A stretch of 64,000 nt of DNA from Herbidospora cretacea (GTDB lineage Bacteria; Actinomycetota; Actinomycetes; Streptosporangiales; Streptosporangiaceae): the NCBI RefSeq assembly GCF_001570605.1, contig NZ_BBXG01000001.1, positions 434,001-498,000 of the forward strand. Direction: 5' to 3'. The notes below the pieces were generated by a model. The model did not search any database, was not told the DNA's origin, and saw only the letters and a program-made list of their open reading frames with translations. A program made the translations under genes and the position numbers. The stretch's first letter is position 1; every line of letters starts with the position of its first letter. This document shows, piece by piece, positions 42,047 to 50,418 of this stretch.

Positions 42047-44070
42047 GCGGGCACCGCCAGGGGCAGCACCGCGTGCACCCTCGTCCCGGCCGGACCGGCG
42101 GTGATCGTGCACCGGCCGCCCAGTTCCTCGGCGCGTTCGCGCATGGCCAGCAAGCCCACCCCGGTCCCTTCTCCCGTGCGCGCGTCTCCGGGGCGCAGGC
42201 CGCGCCCGTCGTCCACGATCTCGACCTCCAGCGTGCCGCCGGTCGCGGTCAGCCGCACCTCGCAGCGGGCCGCCCGCGCGTGCCGGGTCACGTTCACCAT
42301 CGCCTCACACCCGATCCGGTACGCCGCCACCTCCGCCGCCGCCGGGAGCCCGGACAGGTCGCCGTCGGCGGACACCACGATCGGCACCGTGCCCTCGCCG
42401 AAGCGCTCGGCCGCCTGGCGCAGGGCCCCGGCCAGGCCGAACTGGTCGAGCGCCGGGGGACGCAGGTCGTGGACCAGCCGCCGGACGTCGGCCAGCACCG
42501 TCGACAGGTCGCCGCGCACCTGGCCCAGCGCCTCCCGGGCCAGCGCCGGGTCGCGGTCCATCAGGTTCCCGGCCGCCTCGACCTTCAGCGCCGCCGCCGC
42601 CAGCGTCGGGCCGAGGCCGTCGTGGAGGTCGCGGCGCAGCCGCCTGCGCTCCTCCTCGACCCCGCCGACCAGGCGTTCGCGGCTCTGCTGGAGCTCCTCG
42701 GTGAGCGCGGTGGCCCGCACGGCCGCCGCCGCCTGCCTGACCACGTCGGCCAGCAGCCGCTGGTCGGCCTCGGCCAGCCGGGTCCCGGCCCGGGGGACCA
42801 GGGTCAGCCTGCCGATCTCGACGTCGCGGTAGGCGAACGGCAGCACGACCACCCCGTCGTCGCGCCGCGCGCCGTGCTCGACGGCCATGACCCCGCCGCC
42901 CGCGCGGTCGAGCTCCACCCGTACATAAGGGGACCGGAAGGCCGACGCCACGGCGGTGGCCACCGCGAGCAGCAGCTCCTCCGGGCCCGCGCTCTCCTCC
43001 AGGCGGCGGGCCAGCGCCGACACCACGTCATAGGGCTCGCCGCGCAGCAGCCCGCCGACCCTGCGCTGGATCCAGGTGCGCAGCGGGGCGTAGAGCACCG
43101 CGACCACCCCGGCCGCCAGCACCGCCGCCGCGGGCTCCTCGACCAGGACGCTGAGGCCCGCGAAGACCGCCACGTCGATGCCGACCACGGTGGCGGCCAG
43201 GGCGCCGTACACGAGGGTCCAGCCCAGGACCGGGTCGATGTCGTAGAGCCGGTAGCGGCCGACCGCGACCAGCACCGCGGCGGCCAGCGCCACGGTCGTC
43301 GCCACGAACACCGCGTCGGCCGGCAGCCACCCCGCCACCAGGGGCGCGGCCAGCAGCAGCGCGTTGAGCAGCCCGGCCAGCAGCATCCAGCGCAGCTGCG
43401 CCCGCCGCATCCGGCCGGCGCCCCGGAACCGGGCCGCGAACGCCGCCACCGACACCACCAGCGTCACCGCGATCAGGACCGGCGCGAACCCCAGCAGCAC
43501 CCGCCACACGTCGTCGGGCAGGCGCGCGATCGCGACGTCGAGCCCCGGCCACGACGCCCCCGGCTCCACGACCCGCCACGGGACGGCCAGGAACACCAGC
43601 ACCGCGAACCCGGTCCCGGCCAGGCTCAGCCGGGCCGGCCACCGCCACCGCGCCGACGGCAGCCGCCCGTCGGGGAAGAACAGCAGGACGAGCACCGGCA
43701 CCAGGTTCATGAACGGCCCGAGCCGCGCCCCCGCGTAGAAGGCGGGCGCGGTCAGCGGCAGCGCGCCGCCGTGCCGGGTGATCGACCAGGCCGCGTACGC
43801 CGCCCCCACCCCGTTCAGCGCGGTGGTCAGCCCGCCCGCGAGCAGGATCCAGGTCATCGCGTGGCGGGGCAGCCGCAGCGCCAGCACCGCCCCCGCGACC
43901 GCCAGCGCCACCCCGGGCACCGTCGACGACCACGAGGTGAACGCGATCGGGCCGGGCCGGGCCGCGTCCCCCGTGAGGAGGTCCGCCCACGTCGCCGACA
44001 CCGCCGCGACCAGGCAGAACGCCGAGATCGCCAGGGCGGCCAGGGCGCGGCGCGAGACGGAGGGGAGCAT
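42043..44070 (-). CDS. Membrane sensor histidine kinase, HisKA_3 type
   Basis: A 675-residue kinase. Residues 1-330 contain about ten membrane helices. Residues about 340-455 form a GAF-like region. The dimerisation/phospho-acceptor helix carries His483 (RRDLHDGLGPTLAAAALKVEAA), and the HATPase domain ends GEGTGVGLLAMRERAEELGG. The signal probably arises in or near the membrane. ATG at 44070, with no strong ribosome site. The frame stays open upstream to 45642, but that part is the shadow of other genes. It pairs with the response regulator downstream. Confidence 0.93.
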   Translation of the reverse strand: MLPSVSRRALAALAISAFCLVAAVSATWADLLTGDAARPGPIAFTSWSSTVPGVALAVAGAVLALRLPRHAMTWILLAGGLTTALNGVGAAYAAWSITRHGGALPLTAPAFYAGARLGPFMNLVPVLVLLFFPDGRLPSARWRWPARLSLAGTGFAVLVFLAVPWRVVEPGASWPGLDVAIARLPDDVWRVLLGFAPVLIAVTLVVSVAAFAARFRGAGRMRRAQLRWMLLAGLLNALLLAAPLVAGWLPADAVFVATTVALAAAVLVAVGRYRLYDIDPVLGWTLVYGALAATVVGIDVAVFAGLSVLVEEPAAAVLAAGVVAVLYAPLRTWIQRRVGGLLRGEPYDVVSALARRLEESAGPEELLLAVATAVASAFRSPYVRVELDRAGGGVMAVEHGARRDDGVVVLPFAYRDVEIGRLTLVPRAGTRLAEADQRLLADVVRQAAAAVRATALTEELQQSRERLVGGVEEERRRLRRDLHDGLGPTLAAAALKVEAAGNLMDRDPALAREALGQVRGDLSTVLADVRRLVHDLRPPALDQFGLAGALRQAAERFGEGTVPIVVSADGDLSGLPAAAEVAAYRIGCEAMVNVTRHARAARCEVRLTATGGTLEVEIVDDGRGLRPGDARTGEGTGVGLLAMRERAEELGGRCTITAGPAGTRVHAVLPLAVPA

Positions 44071-44181
44071 CCGGAAAGCGTGCCACACGACCGGACATTC
44101 CCGGCAGGGACCGGAGTCCCGGAAAGGACGGGACACCCGCTCCCTGGCCGCCCGGGACGGGAGATCGCCAATGTGTGCCCC

Positions 44182-44751
44182 ATGAACTCCACTCTCACCG
44201 CGCAGGTCCGCCCGGCCGGCCTGCTCCTCGCCTTCGGCGCCACCGCGTGGGCGATCGGCACGCTGATCGTCGGCGACAGGATCTACGAGGGCATCCAGAC
44301 CCTCGACACCGTCACCGGCATGCTCTTCGTCGTCGGCGTGCTCGCCTGGATCGTGGTCGTGGCCCGGCTGCGGCTGGCGGGCGACGGGGTGACCCGCTTC
44401 CTCCCGTACGTCCTGATGGCCACGCTGACCGGCGCGTTCGTGCTCAACGCCCTGTCGTTCGGCTACGCCACCCACGACGAGTTCCCGCTCTGGCTGGCCG
44501 TGGTCGACGCCTGCTGGCCGCTCAGCCAGCTGCTCCTGCTGGTGCTCGGGATCGTCATGGCGGTCCAGAAGCGCCTGGAGGGGGCGCTGCGCTGGCTGCC
44601 GCTGCTGGCCGGGGCGTGGTTCCCGGTCACGATGGCCGCCTCGATCCTGGGCGGCGACACCTTCAGCGTGATCGTCAGCGCTGTCTGGCTGGTCGGCACG
44701 TTCGGGGTGCTGGGCGTCCTCGTCGCCGCCCAGCCCCACCGTCTGCGCTAG
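44182..44751 (+). CDS. Multi-pass membrane protein, function unknown
   Basis: A 189-residue protein with about six hydrophobic segments (for example RPAGLLLAFGATAWAIGTLIV, GMLFVVGVLAWIVVVARL, LPYVLMATLTGAFVLNAL, LLLLVLGIVMAV, WLPLLAGAWFPVTMAAS, VWLVGTFGVLGVLVAAQ). I do not recognise the family. It is divergent from the histidine kinase gene with 111 bp between starts, so it may be a target of that two-component system. It converges with the polyprenyl synthase gene, with a 4-bp stop overlap. Confidence 0.75.
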   Translation: MNSTLTAQVRPAGLLLAFGATAWAIGTLIVGDRIYEGIQTLDTVTGMLFVVGVLAWIVVVARLRLAGDGVTRFLPYVLMATLTGAFVLNALSFGYATHDEFPLWLAVVDACWPLSQLLLLVLGIVMAVQKRLEGALRWLPLLAGAWFPVTMAASILGGDTFSVIVSAVWLVGTFGVLGVLVAAQPHRLR

Positions 44752-45782
44752 AGGGTCCGCCTCGCCATCAGCGTGGACAGCCCGATGAGCTCGGCCGCCG
44801 GGCGGGGCGCGCAGCCCGCGTCCGCCAGGTGGGCGGCGGCCCGCGCGAGCAGGCCGTCGGCGGTCTCGCGGCACCAGTCGCGGCCACCGGCCCGCTCCAC
44901 CAGGTCGGCGGCCCTGGCCAGCTCGGCCTCCGACAGGACCGCGGCCGACCGGTAGATCTCGGCCAGCTCCACGGCCTCGTCGGTCGTGGACGTGAGCGCG
45001 GCCACCACCGGCAGCGACTTCTTCCGGTTGGCCAGGTCGGAGAAGACCGGCTTGCCGGTCACCGCCGGGTCGCCCCAGATGCCCAGCAGGTCGTCGGCCA
45101 GCTGGAACGCCAGCCCGAGCTCGGCCCCGAAGGCCCGCAGGTGCCCGACGGCCGTGGCGTCTGCGCCCCCGTAGAGGGCGCCGAGCGCGCAGGCGCACGC
45201 GATCAGCGCGCCGGTCTTCGACCCGGCCATCCGCATGCACTCGGGCAGGGTCACGTCGGCCCGGTCCTCGAACCCGACGTCGGCGCTCTGGCCGTCGAGC
45301 AGGTCGAGCACCGTGGCGTTCAGCAGCCCGGCCCCCTCGTGGGCCAGCGGATGACCGCTCTCGGCCAGCCGCGCGAACGCCAGCGACACCAGCGCGTCCC
45401 CGGCCAGGATCGCCTGGCTCACCCCGAACACCCGCCACGCCGTCGGTCGGTGCCGCCGCGTCGCGTCGCCGTCCATCACGTCGTCGTGCAGCAGCGAGAA
45501 GTCGTGGACGAGCTCGACCGCCACCGCCGCCGGCAGCGCCCCCTCCGCCGATCCGCCTGCCGCCTCGGCGGCCAGCAGGGCCAGCGCGGGGCGGACCGAC
45601 TTGCCGGAACCGGTGGTGATCGGGCGGCCCCGCTCGTCCCACCAGCCCATGTGGTAGCCGGAGATGTGCCGCATCGACGCGGGCAGCGAGTCGACCGCCG
45701 CCCGGAGCGCCGGCCGCACCAGGTCACGGCTCCACGCGAGCACCTCCGCGACGTCGCGAGCCCCCGTCTCGGTCGTCGTCAT
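44748..45782 (-). CDS. Polyprenyl synthetase (trans-isoprenyl diphosphate synthase), probable encapsulin cargo
   Basis: A 344-residue enzyme that condenses isopentenyl diphosphate with allylic diphosphates. The first Asp-rich motif is [10 protein letters not shown] (Asp100, 101, 104), then GSKTGALI, and the second Asp-rich motif is [13 protein letters not shown] (Asp230, 231). Lys61/Arg64 ([14 protein letters not shown]) bind diphosphate. The ATG at 45782 overlaps the stop of the shell gene, so it is co-translated with it. This is the known arrangement for family 2B encapsulins, whose cargo includes polyprenyl transferases. The N-terminal extension is short (about 15 residues), so the cargo-loading signal is not obvious. 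No terpene cyclase is present here. Confidence 0.88.
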   Translation of the reverse strand: MTTTETGARDVAEVLAWSRDLVRPALRAAVDSLPASMRHISGYHMGWWDERGRPITTGSGKSVRPALALLAAEAAGGSAEGALPAAVAVELVHDFSLLHDDVMDGDATRRHRPTAWRVFGVSQAILAGDALVSLAFARLAESGHPLAHEGAGLLNATVLDLLDGQSADVGFEDRADVTLPECMRMAGSKTGALIACACALGALYGGADATAVGHLRAFGAELGLAFQLADDLLGIWGDPAVTGKPVFSDLANRKKSLPVVAALTSTTDEAVELAEIYRSAAVLSEAELARAADLVERAGGRDWCRETADGLLARAAAHLADAGCAPRPAAELIGLSTLMARRTL

Positions 45783-47146
45783 CGGTGCCCTAGCTCGACG
45801 TTCTCCAGGACGCCCAGCGCGTCGGGGATGAGGATCGCGGCGGAGTAGTAGGCGCTGACCAGGTAGTTGATCACCGCGCGGTCGTCGATGCCCATGAACC
45901 GCACGTTCAGGCCCGGCTGGTATTCGTCGGGGATGCCGGTCTGGTGCAGGCCCACCACGCCTTGGTTGTCCTCGCCCAGGCGCATGGCCATGATCGAGGT
46001 GGTCCGGGCCTCGCTGATCGGCAGCTTGTTGCACGGCAGGATCGGCACGCCCCGCCAGGCCGTCAGCCGGACCCCCTCCACCTCGACGCCGGTCGGGTAG
46101 ACGCCGCGTTTGGTGCACTCACGGCCGAACGCGGCGATGGCCTGGGGGTGGGCCACGAAGTACTGCGTCTTGCGGCGGCGGCAGAGCAGGTCGTCCATGT
46201 CGTCGGGGGTGGGCGGGCCCGACCGCGAAGGGAGGCGCTGCTTCAGGTCGGCGTTGGCGAGCAGCCCGAACTCGCGGTTGTTGACGATCTCGTGCTCCTG
46301 GCGCTCGCGCAGCGCCTCGATGGTGAGCCGGAGCTGCTGCTCGACCTGGTCCATCGGGTCGTTGTAGAGGTCGGCGACGCGCGAGTGCACCCGCAGGACC
46401 GTCTGGGCGACGCTCAGCTCGTATTCACGGGGTGAGGTCTCGTAGTCGACGAACGTGCCCGGTAGCGCGGCCTCGCCGTGGTGGCCGGCCGCGAGCGCGA
46501 TCTCCGCCTGGCCGTGGCGGTCCTGCGGCCTCTCCGGGCTGTTCCGGTAGGCCTCCACATGGGCCTGGAGCGTCTCGTAGCGGTCGGTCAGTTCCTGGAA
46601 CGCGCGCCGGTCGAGCGTCAGCACCGTGCCCGCCGTCGTGGCCTTCACGGTGAAGTCCCACGTGCCGGGGGCGAGCAGGGCGTGGTCGCCGACGTGGTCG
46701 CCGTCGCCGAGCAGGCCGAGCGCGGTCTCCCCGCCGTAGGCGCCGGCGCCGACCTTGGTGAGCTTGCCGTGGGCGACCAGGATCACCTCGTCGGCCTGGT
46801 CGCCCTGCCCGGCGATGACGTCGCCGGCGGCGAAGTCACGCTGGGCGAAACGGCCCGCGAGCGCCTCCAGCGCCTCGGGGTCGTCGAAACCGCGAAGGAG
46901 GGGGAGTTCGGTGAGCTCGGCCGGGATGACCCGGACCTGGCCTGACTGGACGGTGAAGGTGACCCGGCCGTCGCCGACGGCGTAGGACAGGCGGCGGTTG
47001 ACGCGGTAGGCGCCGCCGGAGACCTGGACCCAGGGCAGGACCTTGAGCAGCCACCGGCTGCTGATGCCCTGCATCTGGGGGACGGTTTTGGTGGTGGTGG
47101 CCAGTTTTCTGGCCGCCGCCGTGCCCAGGCTCAGTTGATCGTTCAC
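45779..47146 (-). CDS. Family 2B encapsulin shell protein (second copy)
   Basis: A 455-residue HK97-fold shell protein. The N-arm (1-80, [20 protein letters not shown] onward) is followed by an inserted cyclic-nucleotide-binding-like domain at about 82-200, then the HK97 P- and A-domain region ([35 protein letters not shown] to [14 protein letters not shown]). The cNMP phosphate-binding cassette reads [19 protein letters not shown] and lacks the usual Arg, so ligand binding is doubtful. It starts with GTG preceded by AAGGGAG. It lies downstream of a terminator that separates it from the first shell gene, and is coupled to the polyprenyl synthase. Confidence 0.92.
   Translation of the reverse strand: MNDQLSLGTAAARKLATTTKTVPQMQGISSRWLLKVLPWVQVSGGAYRVNRRLSYAVGDGRVTFTVQSGQVRVIPAELTELPLLRGFDDPEALEALAGRFAQRDFAAGDVIAGQGDQADEVILVAHGKLTKVGAGAYGGETALGLLGDGDHVGDHALLAPGTWDFTVKATTAGTVLTLDRRAFQELTDRYETLQAHVEAYRNSPERPQDRHGQAEIALAAGHHGEAALPGTFVDYETSPREYELSVAQTVLRVHSRVADLYNDPMDQVEQQLRLTIEALRERQEHEIVNNREFGLLANADLKQRLPSRSGPPTPDDMDDLLCRRRKTQYFVAHPQAIAAFGRECTKRGVYPTGVEVEGVRLTAWRGVPILPCNKLPISEARTTSIMAMRLGEDNQGVVGLHQTGIPDEYQPGLNVRFMGIDDRAVINYLVSAYYSAAILIPDALGVLENVELGHR
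46917..47080. repeat. 164-bp segment identical to 48362-48525
   Basis: This part of the second shell gene (N-arm codons, about residues 23-77) appears base-for-base identical to the matching part of the first shell gene, while the rest of the two genes differs at many positions. Confidence 0.85.
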
Positions 47147-47170
47147 GCCACTCCCTTGCTGATGGTAAAC

Positions 47171-47209
47171 AAAAAGGGCGGCCCGAGGAATTCACGCACG
47201 GGCCGCCCT
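47171..47209 (-). terminator. Intrinsic terminator between the two encapsulin genes
   Basis: Read on the minus strand: AGGGCGGCCCG (47199-47209), 13-nt loop, CGGGCCGCCCT (47175-47185), then TTTTTGTTT. It is a perfect 11-bp GC-rich stem with a proper T tract, 15 nt after the stop of the first shell gene. It should reduce transcription of the second shell gene and the polyprenyl synthase. Confidence 0.85.
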
Positions 47210-47223
47210 GGGGGAACCATTTG

Positions 47224-48600
47224 TTAATGACCGACTTCGACGTTCTCCAGAATTCCGACGGCGTCGGGGACGAGGATCGCGGCCGAATAGTAGGCGCTCA
47301 CCAGATATTTGATGATGGCCTTCTCGTCGATGCCCATGAAGCGCACCGACAGCGACGGCTGGTATTCGTCGGGGATGCCGACCTGGTGGAGGCCGACCAC
47401 CCCCTGCTTCTCCTCGCCGAGCCGCATCACGACCATCGAGGAGGTGCGGGTCTCGGTCACCGGAAGCTTGTTGCAGGGCAGGATCGGCACCCCGCGCCAC
47501 GACGGGAAGTGGTGCCCCCCGACGTCGACGCTGGCCGGGTAGACCCCGCGGGCGCTGCACTCGCGGCCGAAGGCCGAGATCGCGAGCGGGTGGGCCAGGA
47601 TGTACGACGGCTCCCGCCACACCAGCGACAGCAACTCGTCGACGTCGTCGGGGGTGGGCGGGCCCGATCGGGTGTGGGTGCGCTGCTTGAGGTCGGCGTT
47701 GGCGAGCAGGCCGAACTCGCGGTTGTTGACGATCTCGTGTTCCTGGCGCTCGCGCAGCGCCTCGATGGTGAGCCGGAGCTGCTGCTCGATCTGGTCCATC
47801 GGGTCGTTGTAGAGGTCGGCCACCCGCGAGTGCACCCGGAGCACGGTCTGGGCGACGCTCAGCTCGTATTCGCGGGGTGAGGTCTCGTAGTCGACGAACG
47901 TGCCCGGCAGGGCGGTCTCGCCGTGGTGGCCGGAGGACAGCTCGATGGCGTGCTCGCCGTATTCGTCCTGCGGCCGGCCGGAGCCGGCCTGGTAGGACTC
48001 GACGTGGGCGCGCAGGGTGTCGGACTGCTCGACGAGCCGCTCGAACTCACTGCGGGGGAGGGTCAGCAGGGTGCCGGCCGTGGTGGCCTTGACCGTGTAG
48101 TCCCAGGTGCCGGAGGCCAGCAGGGTGTGGTCGCCGAGATGGTCGCCGTCGGCCAGCAGGCCCAGCGCCACCTGGTCGCCGTAGGGGCCGGTGCCGATCT
48201 TGGTGAGCTTGCCGTGGGCGACCAGGATCACCTGGTCGGCGGGCCGGCCGGCCTCCACGATGACGTCGCCGGGGGAGAACTCGCGCTGGGTGAAGCGTTC
48301 GGACAGGGCGGTCAGGGTGTCGGGGTCGTCGAAACCGCGGAGCAGGGGGAGTTCGGTCAGTTCGGCCGGGATGACCCGGACCTGGCCTGACTGGACGGTG
48401 AAGGTGACCCGGCCGTCGCCGACGGCGTAGGACAGGCGGCGGTTGACGCGGTAGGCGCCGCCGGAGACCTGGACCCAGGGCAGGACCTTGAGCAGCCACC
48501 GGCTGCTGATGCCCTGCATCTGGGGCACGGTTTTGGTGGTGGTGGCCAGTTTCCTGGCCGCCGCCGTGCCCAGGCTCAATTGCTCGTTCTCAACGGTCAA
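47224..48600 (-). CDS. Family 2B encapsulin shell protein (first copy)
   Basis: A 458-residue paralogue of the downstream shell protein with the same layout: N-arm, cNMP-like insert (about 85-205), and the HK97 core ending [15 protein letters not shown]. The cNMP cassette ([19 protein letters not shown]) also lacks the phosphate-binding Arg. It starts with TTG, supported by GGAG about 6 nt upstream. The 77-bp gap to the next shell gene holds an intrinsic terminator, so this copy should be made in excess. Two-component family 2B shells that assemble from two protomer types are known, so mixed particles are plausible. Confidence 0.92.
   Translation of the reverse strand: MTVENEQLSLGTAAARKLATTTKTVPQMQGISSRWLLKVLPWVQVSGGAYRVNRRLSYAVGDGRVTFTVQSGQVRVIPAELTELPLLRGFDDPDTLTALSERFTQREFSPGDVIVEAGRPADQVILVAHGKLTKIGTGPYGDQVALGLLADGDHLGDHTLLASGTWDYTVKATTAGTLLTLPRSEFERLVEQSDTLRAHVESYQAGSGRPQDEYGEHAIELSSGHHGETALPGTFVDYETSPREYELSVAQTVLRVHSRVADLYNDPMDQIEQQLRLTIEALRERQEHEIVNNREFGLLANADLKQRTHTRSGPPTPDDVDELLSLVWREPSYILAHPLAISAFGRECSARGVYPASVDVGGHHFPSWRGVPILPCNKLPVTETRTSSMVVMRLGEEKQGVVGLHQVGIPDEYQPSLSVRFMGIDEKAIIKYLVSAYYSAAILVPDAVGILENVEVGH
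48362..48525. repeat. 164-bp segment identical to 46917-47080
   Basis: Partner copy in the first shell gene. It encodes the N-arm and first strand of the shell protein. Confidence 0.85.
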
Positions 48601-48723
48601 CTCGTCTCCTGTTCCTGCCGCGAAGCGAAAACAATTCAGGGGGCCCGCGCGAGAAACCTCATTGGGCTGGCCGAACGGATCAATAATGCAGGGGCGATCT
48701 TCGGAGTGTCAATTACGAGTTTG

Positions 48724-48733
48724 CATTCGAATG
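48724..48733. promoter_or_regulatory. Palindrome in the encapsulin/TetR divergent promoter
   Basis: CATTCGAATG is a perfect 10-bp palindrome with flanking CGAGT (48716-48720) and ACTCG (48734-48738), inside the 267-bp AT-richer gap between the TTG of the first shell gene and the GTG of the TetR gene. It is a possible site for that TetR protein. Confidence 0.35.
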
Positions 48734-48867
48734 ACTCGACCACAAAATAGGGAAATAGCCCGTGATTCTCCGTAGTGGGTCCGTTACCCTTTTTGGGAGA
48801 TTCTTCCCGTGTTAACCTCTGAGCGGGTCGCGTCTGTGGGGTCGGGGCCCGGTAGGAGGCGAGGGCC

Positions 48868-49467
48868 GTGCAGCAGCGTGCACTGGCGACCCGTGAACGG
48901 CTGCTCCGCGCGGCCGCCGAGATCTTCGCGGCCAACGGGTACGCCGGTACCAGCCTGACCGAGATCCACGAGCGGGCCGGCGTGACCAAGGGGGCGATCT
49001 ACTTCCACTACCCCAACAAGGAGTCGGTGGCCGAGGCGATCGTCGAGCGCCAGCTCGAACGCTGGCCCGCCCTGGTCCGGCGCTTCTGCACCGAGGAGTC
49101 CGACCCGGTCGTCATCGTGGTCGCGCTGACCTTCGCCATCACCAGGGCGTTCCGCGACGAGCCGGTCATGCGGGCCGGCGCCCGGCTGGCCCTCGACCGC
49201 AACGTGGGCGCCTGGGAGATCGCGTTCACCGAGGTTTTCGAGGCGGCCGAGCGGGCCGGCGAGCTCGCCGAGGGCGTCACCGCCGAGGAGGCCGCGCGCG
49301 TCGTCGTCGGCTCCTTCTTCGGCGTCTTCCAGGTCAGCGACACCATGGGCCGCGCCGACACCGAGGAGCGGCTGCGCGAGATGTGGCGCGTCGTGCTCTT
49401 CGGGATCCAGGCCGAACCCTCGCCCCGGACCACCGTGCGCCGGGCCGAGGCGCTCGCCCTCACCTGA
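48868..49467 (+). CDS. TetR-family regulator resembling gamma-butyrolactone receptors
   Basis: A 199-residue regulator. The HTH region RALATRERLLRAAAEIFAANGYAGTSLTEIHERAGVTKGAIYFHYPNKESVAEAIVERQ closely follows the ArpA/ScbR pattern (GxxxTSLTEIxxRAGVTKGAxYFHF). The ligand domain is helical and of the right length. GTG start with GGAGG about 10 nt upstream. It is divergent from the encapsulin operon and therefore its best candidate regulator. No butyrolactone synthase (AfsA type) is in the window, so it may be a pseudo-receptor. Confidence 0.8.
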   Translation: MQQRALATRERLLRAAAEIFAANGYAGTSLTEIHERAGVTKGAIYFHYPNKESVAEAIVERQLERWPALVRRFCTEESDPVVIVVALTFAITRAFRDEPVMRAGARLALDRNVGAWEIAFTEVFEAAERAGELAEGVTAEEAARVVVGSFFGVFQVSDTMGRADTEERLREMWRVVLFGIQAEPSPRTTVRRAEALALT

Positions 49468-49567
49468 CGGACAGGATCTCCTGTCCCCCCTTCAGTTCGC
49501 CCCGAGTCGGCCCTATAAAAATACATTCCGGTCGGTTTTTTTCGGGGACGTCACTGAAGGGGCCGTC

Positions 49568-50314
49568 ATGGAACGGATCGGCACGCTGGCCAAAGCCATG
49601 ATCGTCCTGCGCACTCTGGCGACCTCGCCGGAGCCGGTCAGCCTCACCACCCTGGCACGCCAGGTCCAGATGCCCAAGTCCACGGTGCACCGGCTGCTGG
49701 CCGCGCTGGAGGCGGACGACCTCGTCGGCCGCACCGGCGCCGACTACCGCGTCGCGGCCACCCTGCGCACCTACGCCCAGCCCGAGCGGGTCCGCCAGTT
49801 CCAGTGGCTGCGCCGCATGGCCACCCCCCACCTGCTGGAGCTGTACGACCACACCCACCAGATCGTCTCCATCGCGGTCCTGACCGACCGCCAGGCGGAG
49901 TACGTGATGACCCTCTACCCCCGGACCCACTCCAGGGCCCTGTGGCGGACCGCCGAGCTCGCGCCGGTCCACTGCACGGCGGCCGGCAAGGTGCTGCTGG
50001 CCTACCAGGGCGGCCCGCCCGACCTCCGGGTGCCGCTGCGCCGCCACACCGACCGCACCATCACCGACCCCGGCGTCCTGGAACGCCAGCTCGCGGTGGT
50101 CCGCCGCCAGGGCGTGGCGTGGTGCGTCGAGGAGTACGTCCAGGGGCTGAGCGCGATCGCGGTGCCGGTGCTGGGCGTGCCGAACTTCGGCGTGGTCGCG
50201 GTGGGGGTCTCGGGCCCGATCAGGGTCCTGCAGAACGGCTCGGCCGAGGCGGAGGTCCGGCGCGCGGGCCACGAGCTGGCGGTGACCCTCCGGGCGGCCC
50301 GCCTGGCAGGCTAA
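49568..50314 (+). CDS. IclR family transcriptional regulator
   Basis: A 248-residue regulator. The winged HTH is VSLTTLARQVQMPKSTVHRLLAALEADDLV, and the C-terminal effector domain contains ALWRTAELAPVHCTAAGKVLLAYQ and VRRQGVAWCVEEYVQGLSAIAVPV, both standard IclR signatures. Start at ATG 49568 with AGGGG 7 nt upstream. It is followed on the same strand by a degenerate AMP-binding protein and probably controls catabolic genes nearby such as the Liv-type transporter. Confidence 0.93.
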   Translation: MERIGTLAKAMIVLRTLATSPEPVSLTTLARQVQMPKSTVHRLLAALEADDLVGRTGADYRVAATLRTYAQPERVRQFQWLRRMATPHLLELYDHTHQIVSIAVLTDRQAEYVMTLYPRTHSRALWRTAELAPVHCTAAGKVLLAYQGGPPDLRVPLRRHTDRTITDPGVLERQLAVVRRQGVAWCVEEYVQGLSAIAVPVLGVPNFGVVAVGVSGPIRVLQNGSAEAEVRRAGHELAVTLRAARLAG

Positions 50315-50418
50315 GGGCCCATTTGTTCCAATATTTGGAACCAGTCGTGGCTCCCCGATTCGCCCCGTCCTACGCTCACGGTCCCAGAGCACGCCCCCCT
50401 CGGATCGAGGAGCGCCCC

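Noticed and set aside
42043-45642. A 1,199-residue open frame spanning histidine kinase and upstream region
   Set aside because: Only the part from ATG 44070 encodes a kinase. The upstream 524 codons are a low-complexity shadow of the genes at 44182-45782.
48784-49008. Short minus-strand frames overlapping the TetR start
   Set aside because: They are antisense to the conserved HTH region and have no ribosome site.
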